Shown here: positions 31,090 to 40,633 of the stretch, one piece after another
Numbering within the stretch: the stretch's first letter is position 1
How the letters are laid out: every line of letters starts with the position of its first letter
DNA from: Bacillota bacterium
Lineage (GTDB): Bacteria > Bacillota > DSM-12270 > Thermacetogeniales > Thermacetogeniaceae
Assembly (NCBI GenBank): GCA_029907475.1
Contig: JARYLU010000002.1
Coordinates: 62,001 to 126,000 of the forward strand
Direction: 5' to 3'
Length of the DNA: 64,000 nucleotides
Position numbers and translations under genes: made by a program
Notes under the pieces: model-generated
What the model saw: the letters and a program-made list of their open reading frames with translations, nothing else
Database searches by the model: none
What the model was told of the DNA's origin: nothing

Positions 31090-32298
31090 ATGGCAAGACT
31101 TTTTTTTACGTCGGAATCTGTAACCGAGGGGCATCCCGATAAAATTGCAGATCAGATCTCCGATGCAATTTTAGATGCCATCTGTGAGCAAGATCCTTCG
31201 GCTCGTGTTGCGTGCGAAACGATGGTGGCGACCGGCCTTGTTTTTGTTGCCGGACAGATCACGACTGATTGCTATGTAGATATTCCGCGTGTCGCCCGGG
31301 AGACAATCAGGGAAATTGGCTATACCAGGGCCAAGTACGGTTTTGACTGTGATACATGTGCAGTCATTACATCTATTGAAGAGCAATCCCCGGATATTGC
31401 TTTAGGTGTGGATCAGGCCCTGGAAGCGAAGCTGGGCGAAACCGAAGACGCCCAGGAACTGGGAGCCGGGGATCAGGGGATGATGTTCGGTTACGCTACC
31501 GATGAATGTCCAAATATGATGCCACTTCCCATTGATCTGGCGCACCGCCTGGCTCGCCGCCTGGCAGAGGTGCGGAAGAAACGCGTGCTTCCATACCTCC
31601 GTCCCGATGGGAAAACCCAGGTTACGGTCGAATACGAAGATGACCGGCCGGTTCGGGTAGATGCGGTGGTAGTTTCGGCACAGCACCGCCCCGATATCTC
31701 TCTCAAAACGATTAAAGATGATATTATCGAGCACGTGATTAAAAATACCATTCCGCCCGAGTATCTTGATCAGAAGAGCCGTTTTTATGTAAACCCCACA
31801 GGTCGTTTTGTAATCGGGGGACCCCAGGGGGACACCGGTTTAACTGGCAGGAAAATTATTGTAGACACCTACGGGGGAATGGCGCGGCACGGCGGAGGCG
31901 CTTTTTCCGGTAAAGACCCTACAAAAGTAGACCGTTCGGGTTCTTACGCTGCAAGGTACATCGCGAAGAACATCGTAGCCGCAGGTCTGGCGCGGCGCTG
32001 TGAAATTCAGGTCGCTTATGCAATCGGAGTGGCCAAGCCTGTTTCGGTACAGGTATATACTTTTGGCACAGGGGCAATTCCGGATGAAGCAATTTGCCAG
32101 CTTGTCAAAGAAAATTTTGACTTAAAACCTGCTGCGATTATCCACGACTTGAATCTGCGCCGTCCTATTTACAAGCAAACCGCCGCTTACGGGCATTTCG
32201 GGCGATCTGACCTGGATCTGCCGTGGGAAAAAACTGATCGGGCGGACCACCTCCGGAAAGAGGCAGAAAAGCTCACCTGTTCTACCCGGCTCCGGTAA
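31090..32298 (+). CDS. metK: S-adenosylmethionine synthetase
   Basis: 402 residues. [16 protein letters not shown] (about residues 15-30), [12 protein letters not shown] near 118 and the [16 protein letters not shown] loop near 265 are all present. It makes S-adenosylmethionine from methionine and ATP. ATG 31090 is preceded by GAAAGAGGGTG. No SAM riboswitch is visible in the 62 bases before it. A clear terminator follows the gene. Confidence 0.97.
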   Translation: MARLFFTSESVTEGHPDKIADQISDAILDAICEQDPSARVACETMVATGLVFVAGQITTDCYVDIPRVARETIREIGYTRAKYGFDCDTCAVITSIEEQSPDIALGVDQALEAKLGETEDAQELGAGDQGMMFGYATDECPNMMPLPIDLAHRLARRLAEVRKKRVLPYLRPDGKTQVTVEYEDDRPVRVDAVVVSAQHRPDISLKTIKDDIIEHVIKNTIPPEYLDQKSRFYVNPTGRFVIGGPQGDTGLTGRKIIVDTYGGMARHGGGAFSGKDPTKVDRSGSYAARYIAKNIVAAGLARRCEIQVAYAIGVAKPVSVQVYTFGTGAIPDEAICQLVKENFDLKPAAIIHDLNLRRPIYKQTAAYGHFGRSDLDLPWEKTDRADHLRKEAEKLTCSTRLR

Positions 32299-32357
32299 AA
32301 ACGAAAACCTTTTATGCTTCGCATTGAACGAAATTCATAATGGGAAACAGCCAGTTT

Positions 32358-32385
32358 AGGGTTGCCTTTTGAGCAACCCTTTTTT
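32358..32385 (+). terminator. Intrinsic terminator after metK
   Basis: AGGGTTGC (32358-32365) and GCAACCCT (32373-32380) form an eight-pair stem with a seven-base loop, followed by six T. It ends the dapF-to-metK transcription unit. Confidence 0.88.
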
Positions 32386-32396
32386 CCTGTTATAAT
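32369..32396 (+). promoter_or_regulatory. Possible sigma-A promoter of priA
   Basis: A perfect TATAAT (32391-32396) lies 16 bases after TTGAGC (32369-32374). The -35 would sit inside the metK terminator hairpin, which lowers confidence. The -10 box, 43 bases before the priA start, is the stronger half. Confidence 0.45.
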
Positions 32397-32438
32397 AAAG
32401 AAAAAACAGAACGAAAAATTTCCCTGGGAGGTTTTCGG

Positions 32439-34433
32439 GTGGAGGAAAAGTGTGCGGAGGTTGTAGTCAGCATGAGTCATCCTGCGCTTGACCGGGTTTT
32501 TCACTACCGGGTACCTTCGGGCTGGGAGCGGCCGGAGGCAGGGGTTCAGGTAATTGTTCCCTTCGGGCGTCAGACCGTCCAGGGATGGGTGATTGGATAC
32601 AGCCTTCCCCCTGAAGGGGTTGCACTTAAAGAGATCGTTGCGGCTCCCAACCCTGAACCCGTTTTAACCCCCGAGCTCCTCACTATTGCGCGTTGGATGG
32701 CAGATTTTTACCTCCACCCTTTATCCGAAATTTTAAAGATCATGACTCCTCCGGAAAAGCCCCGGCGACAGTTCCATCTCTCCACACCTGCGAAAATTTT
32801 GCTTTCACCCCGGCCGGGTAAAATAATTTTGACACGTGAGCAACTGGTTGTTTTAAAAGAAATCGTACGTTCCCTGAGAGTTCGAGAGACAAAACAATTT
32901 CTTCTCCACGGCGTGACTGGAAGTGGAAAAACAGAAGTTTACCTCCGCGCGGCAATTACGGCCGTATCTTACGGGCGCCAGGTTCTCTACCTCGTTCCCG
33001 AAATCGCGCTTACCCCTCAAGCAGGAGCATGGTTTAAAGCGGCTTTTGGTGACCAGGTAGCAATCTGGCATAGCAGGTTAGCGCGGGGTGAAAAATACCG
33101 CATCTGGGAGGGTATTAGGCGGGGAGCGTTCCGGGTTCTCATTGGCCCCCGCTCGGCTGTTTTAGCTCCCTTTTCCGAGCTTGGCTTAATCATTATTGAT
33201 GAAGAGCATGATCCTTCTTATAAACAACAGGAGAAACCTTATTATCATGCCCGGGAGGTCGCCGCTCAACGTGCTTTCTTTAACAACGCAGTATTTATTT
33301 TAGGAAGCGCCACCCCTTCTCTAGAAAGTTATACCCGGGCAAAAGAAGGTAGCTACAAATTACTGACGATGATCGAGCGGCCGCAGGGGCGCATTCCCCC
33401 CCGGGTCTCTATTGTCGATCTTCGAAAAGAACAAAATTTAAGAACTAGTTTCATGAGTCAGTACTTACTGGAGCAAATCCAGCTTCGCCTGAAACGGCGG
33501 GAGCAGGTAATCTTATTTCTCAACCGCCGGGGTTTTGCGCCCCTTGTTTTTTGCCCTGTTTGCGGTTATGTTTTAAGATGTAACAATTGTTCAATTTCTC
33601 TGGTTTACCACCAGGTAACAAAAGATTTGCGCTGCCACTATTGTAACTACAGGTGTCAGGTTCCCAACCAGTGCCCCTGGTGCGGCAGTATGAAAAAATT
33701 AGCTTTTCTCGGGTCAGGAACACAACGGGTTGAGCATTTTATCCGCCGTCATTTTCCAGGCGCGCGCGCTCAGCGCCTGGATTTAGATGCAACCAGGAAA
33801 AAGGGGGTATTTACCCAGATTCTGGATAGTTTTGGCCGGCACGAGATCGACATCCTGCTCGGCACTCAAATGGTAACTAAAGGTCACGATTTTCCCGGGG
33901 TAACCCTTGTCGGAGTTTTGAATGCTGATCTCGCTTTAAATCTTCCGGATTACCGCGCCGCTGAACGCACCTTCCAGCTTCTTACTCAGGTGGCAGGAAG
34001 GGCAGGGCGTGGTCGCATTCCGGGCGAGGTTGTGATTCAGACATACTTTCCGGACCATTACAGTATTTGGGATGCCTGTCGCAAGGACTATCAATCTTTT
34101 TACCGCGAAGAGTTAAGGAACCGGGCGTACCTCGGTTACCCACCCTTTGAAGAGTTGATACGCTTTCGGGTTTCCGGAGAACTGGAGCAGGAAGTAAAAG
34201 CTATTGCATCGGCCCTGGCTGAAGAATTCCGGGATCTTTTTCAGGACGGTAAGGTTACGGTTCTGGGGCCTGCTCCCGCACAGGTCTTGAAAGCCAGGGG
34301 TTACTATAGATGGCAAATTATGCTAAAAGGACAGTGCCGCGAGTTCCATGCAAAAATTAGAGCATGTCTTCGCCGTTATTACAACAAGTCGAATATTATA
34401 ATTAGCGTAGAAGTCGATCCATATGGTTTTTAA
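32439..34433 (+). CDS. priA: Primosomal replication restart helicase PriA
   Basis: 664 residues, shorter than the usual 730-800. The N-terminal 3'-DNA-binding domain spans about 1-105. Walker [10 protein letters not shown] lies near residue 160 and the DEEH box near 251. Eight zinc-binding cysteines lie in CPVCGY...CNNC and CHYCNY...CPWC near 370-410. The winged-helix segment that normally joins the DNA-binding domain to the helicase is reduced to about 25 residues. GTG 32439 follows GGGAGG. It loads the replicative helicase at stalled forks; def and fmt follow. Confidence 0.93.
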   Translation: MEEKCAEVVVSMSHPALDRVFHYRVPSGWERPEAGVQVIVPFGRQTVQGWVIGYSLPPEGVALKEIVAAPNPEPVLTPELLTIARWMADFYLHPLSEILKIMTPPEKPRRQFHLSTPAKILLSPRPGKIILTREQLVVLKEIVRSLRVRETKQFLLHGVTGSGKTEVYLRAAITAVSYGRQVLYLVPEIALTPQAGAWFKAAFGDQVAIWHSRLARGEKYRIWEGIRRGAFRVLIGPRSAVLAPFSELGLIIIDEEHDPSYKQQEKPYYHAREVAAQRAFFNNAVFILGSATPSLESYTRAKEGSYKLLTMIERPQGRIPPRVSIVDLRKEQNLRTSFMSQYLLEQIQLRLKRREQVILFLNRRGFAPLVFCPVCGYVLRCNNCSISLVYHQVTKDLRCHYCNYRCQVPNQCPWCGSMKKLAFLGSGTQRVEHFIRRHFPGARAQRLDLDATRKKGVFTQILDSFGRHEIDILLGTQMVTKGHDFPGVTLVGVLNADLALNLPDYRAAERTFQLLTQVAGRAGRGRIPGEVVIQTYFPDHYSIWDACRKDYQSFYREELRNRAYLGYPPFEELIRFRVSGELEQEVKAIASALAEEFRDLFQDGKVTVLGPAPAQVLKARGYYRWQIMLKGQCREFHAKIRACLRRYYNKSNIIISVEVDPYGF

Positions 34434-34465
34434 AAAATTTTTATTTCTTAGGAGTGGATGGAAAA

Positions 34466-34924
34466 TTGGCCGTTTTTAAAATCGTAGAACTGGGCGACCC
34501 CGTTCTGCGGGAAAAGGCAAGCCCAGTGCCGGAGGTTAATAAAAATATCAGGAAATTACTGGATAATCTTGCGGAGACAATGTATGCAGCAAAAGGGGTG
34601 GGCCTTGCCGCTCCGCAAATTGGTGTTTCAAAGCGGGTGATCGTGGTTGATGTTGGAGAGGGCCTGTGGGAATTAATAAATCCGGAAATAATTGTCAGGC
34701 AAGGTGAAGAGGTTGGAGTAGAAGGGTGCTTGAGTATCCCCGGTATCACCGGGGAGGTCAAGCGGGCCGCCCGCGTTCTGGTCAAGGGGTGGGACCGTAA
34801 CGGCAATCCCATTGAAATCAAAGCAAGCGGCTGGGGGGCGCGCGCCCTCCAGCATGAGACCGATCACCTTGACGGAATTCTTTTCATCGACAAGGTAATT
34901 AAGTTTACAAACGGCAAAGTTTAA
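34466..34924 (+). CDS. def: Peptide deformylase
   Basis: About 152 residues. The three motifs are present: [18 protein letters not shown] with the metal-binding cysteine, and QHETDHLDG with the HExxH metal site. It removes the N-formyl group from new proteins, and fmt, which adds that group to the initiator tRNA, is next. I prefer TTG 34466 ([14 protein letters not shown] follows) to the in-frame GTG 34454, because AGGAG at 34450-34454 would be the ribosome binding site of the former and overlap the latter. Confidence 0.94.
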   Translation: MAVFKIVELGDPVLREKASPVPEVNKNIRKLLDNLAETMYAAKGVGLAAPQIGVSKRVIVVDVGEGLWELINPEIIVRQGEEVGVEGCLSIPGITGEVKRAARVLVKGWDRNGNPIEIKASGWGARALQHETDHLDGILFIDKVIKFTNGKV

Positions 34925-34941
34925 GAAGGCAGGGAAAATTA

Positions 34942-35880
34942 GTGGAGATCCTTTTTTTTGGAACATCAGAGTTTGCAATACCCACTTTAAAGTTACTGTT
35001 TGATAGTAACTGGAAATTAGCCGGGGTTGTTACCCAACCTGACCGGCCACGCGGGCGTGGTCGGAAAATCAGCCCTCCCCCGGTCAAGAGCTTTCTCGAC
35101 GGCTACGGTTTGCCGATTTTTCAGGTGGAAAAACCTCAGGAACTTTTTGATCTCCCCGCGTTTCAAAACATCCGGCCCAATGTTGCCGTTGTCGTTGCCT
35201 ATGGAAAAATCCTTCCACCTGAAATTCTCAGCTTTCCCCCTAAAGGATGTGTTAACCTCCACCCCTCCCTGCTTCCAGCTTACCGGGGCGCGGCCCCGAT
35301 TCAAAGAGCAATCATCAATGGAGAAAAAATAACAGGTGTGACAACGATGTATCTGAGTTCCGAAATGGATGCCGGGGACATTATTCTCCAGGAGGAAGTG
35401 ATGATTGGAGATACTACCACTTACGGAGAACTTGCCGAACTTCTCGCCGGAAAAGGGGCACATCTCGTTCTCAAAACTTTAACAGCAGTCGAACAGGGGG
35501 CGGCCCCCCGCCGACCCCAGGACCACAGCCGGGCTACCTACGCGCCCCCGCTTCAACCCGGAGACGAGAAGATCAGATGGGAGAAAAAGGCCGGGGAAGT
35601 GGATAACCTGATTAGGGGTATGAACCCCCGCCCGGGGGCGTATACTTTCTTCAAAGGAAAAATTCTTAAAATCTGGCGTGCTCAGGTTATCAATCAAGAT
35701 GCGGAAGGTTTCAGCCCCGGTCAGATCGTGGATATTGATCCCAAGCTTGGTTTTACCGTTCAAACGGGTGAGAGTCAACTTCTGCTTAAAGAAGTACAAC
35801 CCGCAGGTCGTGCCCGGATGAGTAGTGCTGATTTTTTGCGGGGCTACAGGGTTCAATCCGGGATTCTCTTGGGAGAGTAG
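34942..35880 (+). CDS. fmt: Methionyl-tRNA formyltransferase
   Basis: 312 residues. The formyl-tetrahydrofolate site is LHPSLLPAYRGAAP near residue 109-122, containing the catalytic Asn-His-Asp neighbourhood, and the N-terminal FFGTSEFAIPTL is typical. The C-terminal 100 residues form the tRNA-binding domain. It formylates Met-tRNA-fMet. GTG start 34942 follows GCAGGGAAAA. The def-fmt pair is conserved across Gram-positives. Confidence 0.95.
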   Translation: MEILFFGTSEFAIPTLKLLFDSNWKLAGVVTQPDRPRGRGRKISPPPVKSFLDGYGLPIFQVEKPQELFDLPAFQNIRPNVAVVVAYGKILPPEILSFPPKGCVNLHPSLLPAYRGAAPIQRAIINGEKITGVTTMYLSSEMDAGDIILQEEVMIGDTTTYGELAELLAGKGAHLVLKTLTAVEQGAAPRRPQDHSRATYAPPLQPGDEKIRWEKKAGEVDNLIRGMNPRPGAYTFFKGKILKIWRAQVINQDAEGFSPGQIVDIDPKLGFTVQTGESQLLLKEVQPAGRARMSSADFLRGYRVQSGILLGE

Positions 35881-35889
35881 GCAGCCCCG

Positions 35890-36645
35890 GTGCGCGCGCG
35901 GAAACGTCTTTTTATTGGTTTACTGGGCCTGGGGATCTTTCTGATTCTGGTGCTTGTGGTTTTTACGGTTTACCTTGCAATAAACTGGGAGCAACCCTTG
36001 AATCGGATTATTTTGATCATGATGTCACTTCTGATCATGTTCTTTCTGGGGGTTGTTTCTTTTGGAATTACAGGGATCGTCCTGACAATCTGGAGCGCAA
36101 GAATGATTCCTTCCTCCCAGCATTTAATCCGGGTGACGTTAAGCCTGCTCTTTCCGGTAGCCCTGATGCTAGGGCGTCTTTTTGGATTCAGTCAAGAACA
36201 GGTCCGGAGTTCTTTTATCGAAGTAAACAACCAGTTGGTCCGGGCGAGGCAAGAATCTGTTCCGGAAAGCCAGCTTCTTCTCCTCGCTCCTCATTGTCTT
36301 CAGAATTCTGAGTGTCCCAATAAAATTACTCTTTATCCCGATAATTGCAAAAGGTGTGGTAAATGCCAGGTATCTGATCTACTTGCCTTGCGAGATAAAT
36401 ACAAAATCACCCTCGCTTTCGCAACAGGGGGAACGCTGGCCCGCCGTTTTGTCCAGATTTACCGGCCCCGGGCGCTCATTGCAATTGCCTGTGACCGGGA
36501 TCTTGCAAGCGGGATTCAGGATTCTAACCCTCTTCCTGTTTTGGGCATTTTAAATCAGAGGCCCTATGGGCCTTGTTTTAATACTCGTGTTAATTTGAAC
36601 GAAGTAGAAGAGGCGATTCAATATTTTTTAAAAAAGAAGAATTAG
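35890..36645 (+). CDS. DUF116 family membrane protein
   Basis: 251 residues. Two hydrophobic segments (about residues 6-30 and 38-68) precede a soluble DUF116 domain with eight or so cysteines, including APHCLQNSECPNK and NCKRCGKCQ near residues 135-165, suggestive of a metal or Fe-S site. DUF116 proteins commonly lie between fmt and rsmB in Clostridia. Function is not established. GTG 35890 starts nine bases after fmt. Confidence 0.82.
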   Translation: MRARKRLFIGLLGLGIFLILVLVVFTVYLAINWEQPLNRIILIMMSLLIMFFLGVVSFGITGIVLTIWSARMIPSSQHLIRVTLSLLFPVALMLGRLFGFSQEQVRSSFIEVNNQLVRARQESVPESQLLLLAPHCLQNSECPNKITLYPDNCKRCGKCQVSDLLALRDKYKITLAFATGGTLARRFVQIYRPRALIAIACDRDLASGIQDSNPLPVLGILNQRPYGPCFNTRVNLNEVEEAIQYFLKKKN

Positions 36646-36668
36646 CCAGGGTGAAGAACTTGTAGGAA

Positions 36669-38093
36669 GTGGGTAAAATAACTCAAGGTGGAATCGACCA
36701 GGTGAAAAAAGGGGACCTTTTACAGCAATTTTTTTCAGCACGAGACGGGGCGCTCCGCATTCTTTTGGCAGTGGAACGCGAGGGAGCTTATGCAAACCTT
36801 GCCCTGCAGAAGCTAACGCGTTCCTGTCGCCTTAATCCTTCGGAAATGGGTTTATTAACGGAACTTGTATATGGCAGCCTCCGTTTCAGGAACACTCTGG
36901 ATTGGGTAATTAACAAATTCAGTACGGTTCCGGTTGAACGCATGAATTATGTAATTAGAAATATTTTGCGGCTTGGTGCGTATCAATTGCTTTTTTTAGA
37001 GCGGGTTCCGGCTGCTGCTGTTTGCAATGAATCCGTTAATTTAGCGAAGAAATGGAAGCTGGGAGGTCTGGGAGGGTTTGTCAACGGGATCCTTCGTAAC
37101 ATTGTTCGCCACCCGGAGAGGATCGATTATCCGTCGCTAACAGAAGCTCCCGCAGTTCATATCAGTGTAAAGTACTCCCATCCTGTCTGGCTTGTAGAAC
37201 GCTGGTTGAAGCGTTTTGGGGAGGAGGAGACAATTGCCTTATGTAAGACAAACAATGAACCGCCCCCTCTTGTTTTACGCTGTAACACGCTGAAAGTTTT
37301 ACCCGAACAATTACGTAAAATATTAGAGGGAGAGGGGATCTTTGCACAACCAAGCCCTTTGATTTCGGAAGGCCTGAGAGTGTCGCGACTCACTTTTTTA
37401 CCTGAATTAGATTCTTTTCGGGAGGGTTTTTTTGTTGTCCAGGATGAAAGTTCGATGCTTGTCTCCCTGGTCCTGAACCCCCACCCCGGATCCTTCGTCG
37501 TTGACGCATGTAGCGGTCCCGGCGGAAAAACGACTCACCTTGCTCAAATCATGAAAAATCAAGGGGCCATTTTAGCACTTGATGTCCACGAGCACCGCCT
37601 GAAGTTGATCCGGGAGACCTGTCTCAGGCTGGGCATTGCAATTGTGGAGACGCGTCAGCTTGATGCCCGGTTTATCCCCGAAGAGTTATGGGGGAAGGCA
37701 GATTACCTGCTGGTTGATGTTCCCTGTTCTGGTCTCGGTGTGATCAGGCGGCGACCAGATTTGCGGTGGCGCGTCCAGGCTCAAGAACTGCCTCAACACG
37801 CCCAAGAACAGCTGGCGATCCTGAAGGGTGCCCGGAAGTGCTTAAAAGAGGGTGGAGTGCTGATCTACAGCACCTGTTCCACCGAGCCTGAAGAAAATTA
37901 TGATGTAGTTACACGGTTTTTAAGCGAACACCCTGATTTCGAGCCCGAAGACATTGTTTCTTTGATCCCTTTTCCGTCAGTATCTGATGAGGACCGGGTG
38001 TCGGCACGGGGCGGTTATCTCCAGCTTCTGCCGCACCGTCATGGAACAGATGGTTTTTTTCTGGCATGTTTAAGAAAGTTAACCGAAGAGTAG
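36669..38093 (+). CDS. rsmB: 16S rRNA (cytosine-C5) methyltransferase RsmB
   Basis: 474 residues. An N-terminal NusB-like RNA-binding domain covers about 20-160. The SAM motif I is DACSGPGGKTTHLAQ near 280; DVPCSGLG and STCSTEPEE carry the two catalytic-motif cysteines of C5 methyltransferases. It methylates 16S rRNA at the C967-equivalent position. GTG 36669 follows GTAGGAAG; a GTG ten codons on (36702) is a possible alternative because the first residues are not conserved. fhaA starts eight bases downstream. Confidence 0.93.
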   Translation: MGKITQGGIDQVKKGDLLQQFFSARDGALRILLAVEREGAYANLALQKLTRSCRLNPSEMGLLTELVYGSLRFRNTLDWVINKFSTVPVERMNYVIRNILRLGAYQLLFLERVPAAAVCNESVNLAKKWKLGGLGGFVNGILRNIVRHPERIDYPSLTEAPAVHISVKYSHPVWLVERWLKRFGEEETIALCKTNNEPPPLVLRCNTLKVLPEQLRKILEGEGIFAQPSPLISEGLRVSRLTFLPELDSFREGFFVVQDESSMLVSLVLNPHPGSFVVDACSGPGGKTTHLAQIMKNQGAILALDVHEHRLKLIRETCLRLGIAIVETRQLDARFIPEELWGKADYLLVDVPCSGLGVIRRRPDLRWRVQAQELPQHAQEQLAILKGARKCLKEGGVLIYSTCSTEPEENYDVVTRFLSEHPDFEPEDIVSLIPFPSVSDEDRVSARGGYLQLLPHRHGTDGFFLACLRKLTEE

Positions 38094-38101
38094 GTGAGAA
38101 C

Positions 38102-38911
38102 ATGGATTTTCAAGCATGGGAACGGTGGTTGACCAGCTTCTGGGAGGGCGTTTTTCAGAGGAAAAGTAACCGGCCGCTTCAACCCGTAGAGATTGCACGT
38201 GTTCTCGTCAGGGAAATGACCCTCCAGAGACGGGTCAGTGTTTCCCGGATTTACGCTCCTAATGTTTTCACTGTTAGTCTGGGAAAAGCCGATTACGAAA
38301 AGTGTGCCCCTCTTCAGGGGCCCTTTAGCAGAGAACTTGAAGAATATCTCCGGAGTAAAGCCGCAGAAAAGGGGTTTACTTTAATCGGGAGGCCGCAGGT
38401 TTCTTTTATCGAAGAGCCCTCATTAGGAATTGGCGAAATTCGGGTTAAATCGGCATTTGCCTCCCCGGAGGGGACAGAGTACTGTTTTTCTGCCTCCCCC
38501 GGTGAAGAGCGAGACGCGCTGGAGACTGAGGAGCCTTTAACCGGTAGAGCACAGGGGCCAGAAGTTCACCAGATTGATCACACGATGGTTTTTAATAAAA
38601 AAGAGCTCCAGGAAAAGGGAAAATTTTTTCTCAGGGTAGTTCGAGGGCCTGACCAGGGAAAGGCTTTTCCTCTTGCCGGAGAAAGGCAATACATGATCGG
38701 CCGGAAAAATTCAAATCAGATCGTGCTTTCGGACTTAAACACTTCTCGGGAGCATGCCCTGATCGAGTGGCGGGATGGTAACCTTTTTCTGACAGATCTT
38801 CAGAGCCGGAACGGCACCCTGGTAAATGGCACTCCGATTCAACAGCAGCGCCTGAAGGTTGGTGATAAAATCCAGATTGGAGAAAATGTCTTGCAAGTCG
38901 AAGGGGGCTGA
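38102..38911 (+). CDS. FhaA-like protein (DUF3662 + FHA domain)
   Basis: 269 residues. The N-terminal DUF3662 domain (about 1-120) precedes a variable linker and a C-terminal FHA domain (about 190-268) with the phosphothreonine-binding pattern IGRKNSNQIVL, SREHALI and LQSRNGTLVNG. FHA domains recognise phosphothreonine made by kinases such as the PASTA kinase four kilobases downstream. ATG 38102 follows GTAGGTGAG; an in-frame TTG-type extension into rsmB is unlikely. In actinobacteria the homologue sits at the head of the same wall-synthesis cluster. Confidence 0.85.
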   Translation: MDFQAWERWLTSFWEGVFQRKSNRPLQPVEIARVLVREMTLQRRVSVSRIYAPNVFTVSLGKADYEKCAPLQGPFSRELEEYLRSKAAEKGFTLIGRPQVSFIEEPSLGIGEIRVKSAFASPEGTEYCFSASPGEERDALETEEPLTGRAQGPEVHQIDHTMVFNKKELQEKGKFFLRVVRGPDQGKAFPLAGERQYMIGRKNSNQIVLSDLNTSREHALIEWRDGNLFLTDLQSRNGTLVNGTPIQQQRLKVGDKIQIGENVLQVEGG

Positions 38912-38914
38912 GCG

Positions 38915-40633
38915 ATGATCTGGATCACTTTAGCCCTCAAGTATCATATTTTAATTTTGCTTTCTATATTTTTCTTTTGGGTAATTTCTTTAATGATTAA
39001 AGAAATAAGAGGGGAGCAGTTTGCCTCTGACCCGGAAACTGCACTAAAGGTTCTTCTTTCCCAATGCCTTTCAGTAGCACCCGGAATAAAGTGGAGACTT
39101 AAAAACGAAGCAATAATTGGTAGAGCCCCGGATTGTGATATCACACTCCCGGACCACTACGTTTCTTCTCATCACGCCAGGATATACCTCTCCGCAGGGG
39201 AGTATTTCGTAGAAGACCTGGGCAGTACCAATGGGACTTTTTTAAATAACAAACCTCTTTTAGCCGCGGCACGGATCACGCCCGGGGACCAACTGGAGAT
39301 TGGTCGGGTTATCTTTACCTTAACGTCTGAATTAAATGTTTCTCGCGTTAAAAGCGTTTCCTACCATCTTTTATCTCTTTCCCCCGGTGTTATCCTGGCC
39401 GCCGGCGGGGCATCCCTTTACTGGGGCGATTTTATCGGCCTGCGTGATTTGGTGGTTTTTTTTCTTGTTGCGTTTTTTCTCAGTACAAGTTCCTTCATTT
39501 ACAATGTTAAAGGGAAGGGGGACCCGTTTTTATTTCTGCTATTTGGGGTCCTGGTTTCACTCAGCTTAATTTTTTTATACCGGATTGATCCCTCCTTTGG
39601 ATTGCGGCAGTCTCTCTGGGTTCTGCTCGGTCTTGCAATCATCTGGCTGATTCAGATCTTTCTCCGCAATTATCAACGTTTAACAGATTATAAATACCTT
39701 TTTATTGCCTTTGGAATGATCTTTCTCTTTCTCACGATTTTATTGGGGACAGAAGCAGGAGGAGCGCGCAGTTGGCTTGCTCTGGGTTCTTTTCGTTTTC
39801 AACCTTCAGAAGCTGTGAAAATTTTTATGGTTATTTTCTTGGCAGGATACCTGGATGAGAACCGGGAAATTTTCACGCAGGGAACGAGCAAAATCGGCCC
39901 TTTTTTAGTACCGGATTGGCCTTATCTGGGCCCTTTGCTGGCCACTTGCGGCCTTTCTTTATTGCTTCTGGTTTTCCAACGCGATTTGGGGATGGCCCTC
40001 CTTTTTTTTACCGCTTTTTTGGTGATGGTTTATATTGCTACCCATCGTTTTTCGTATTTTTTAATAGGGATACTTCTTTTTCTTGGAGGTGCCGTTCTGT
40101 GCTATCACCTTTTTCCCCATGTCCAGGCCAGGATTGCGGTATATATTAACCCCTGGCAGTTTGCAGAGGGCGGTGGCTACCAAATTATTCAATCACTTTT
40201 TGCCCTCGGAAACGGAGGTCTTTTTGGCTGGGGTTTAGGGAGTGGTTTTCCTGAGTTAATTCCTGCTGTTCATACCGATTTTATTTTTTCTCTAATTGGA
40301 GAAGAACTGGGGTTAGCCGGTACTTTGAGCATTGTCACCCTCTACCTGTTATTCGTCTGGCGGGGATTACGGCTCGCCCTCCAGGTTCCCGAAGGGTTTG
40401 GTTCTTTGCTGGTATTCGGATTCAGCTCCCTGTTGGCTTTACAAACTTTAATTATCTTGGGAGGGGTCGTTAATCTCATCCCTTTAACGGGAATCCCTTT
40501 ACCTTTTCTGAGTTACGGAGGAAGTTCCCTCATTTCTAACTGCTTCTTAACCGGAACCTTGCTGAAGGTAAGTGAAGAGGTAAAAGCGGAACAGGGGAGA
40601 AAAGGTTATGCAAGATTCCATCAGGAAATTTAG
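38915..40633 (+). CDS. Fusion of an FHA domain with an FtsW/RodA/SpoVE-type lipid II polymerase
   Basis: 572 residues. One membrane segment (about 9-30) leads to a cytoplasmic FHA domain (about 60-140) with IGRAPDCDITL, SSHHARI and LGSTNGTFLNN. Ten or so membrane helices of an FtsW/RodA (SEDS) glycosyltransferase follow, from about 155 to 555, with EAGGARSWL, FQPSEAVKIF and LPFLSYGGSS. SEDS proteins polymerise lipid II with a class B PBP; here the PBP gene overlaps by 26 bases. In actinobacteria FhaB and RodA are separate proteins. The fusion lets a kinase-dependent phosphothreonine partner bind the polymerase directly (inference). Confidence 0.9.
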   Translation: MIWITLALKYHILILLSIFFFWVISLMIKEIRGEQFASDPETALKVLLSQCLSVAPGIKWRLKNEAIIGRAPDCDITLPDHYVSSHHARIYLSAGEYFVEDLGSTNGTFLNNKPLLAAARITPGDQLEIGRVIFTLTSELNVSRVKSVSYHLLSLSPGVILAAGGASLYWGDFIGLRDLVVFFLVAFFLSTSSFIYNVKGKGDPFLFLLFGVLVSLSLIFLYRIDPSFGLRQSLWVLLGLAIIWLIQIFLRNYQRLTDYKYLFIAFGMIFLFLTILLGTEAGGARSWLALGSFRFQPSEAVKIFMVIFLAGYLDENREIFTQGTSKIGPFLVPDWPYLGPLLATCGLSLLLLVFQRDLGMALLFFTAFLVMVYIATHRFSYFLIGILLFLGGAVLCYHLFPHVQARIAVYINPWQFAEGGGYQIIQSLFALGNGGLFGWGLGSGFPELIPAVHTDFIFSLIGEELGLAGTLSIVTLYLLFVWRGLRLALQVPEGFGSLLVFGFSSLLALQTLIILGGVVNLIPLTGIPLPFLSYGGSSLISNCFLTGTLLKVSEEVKAEQGRKGYARFHQEI

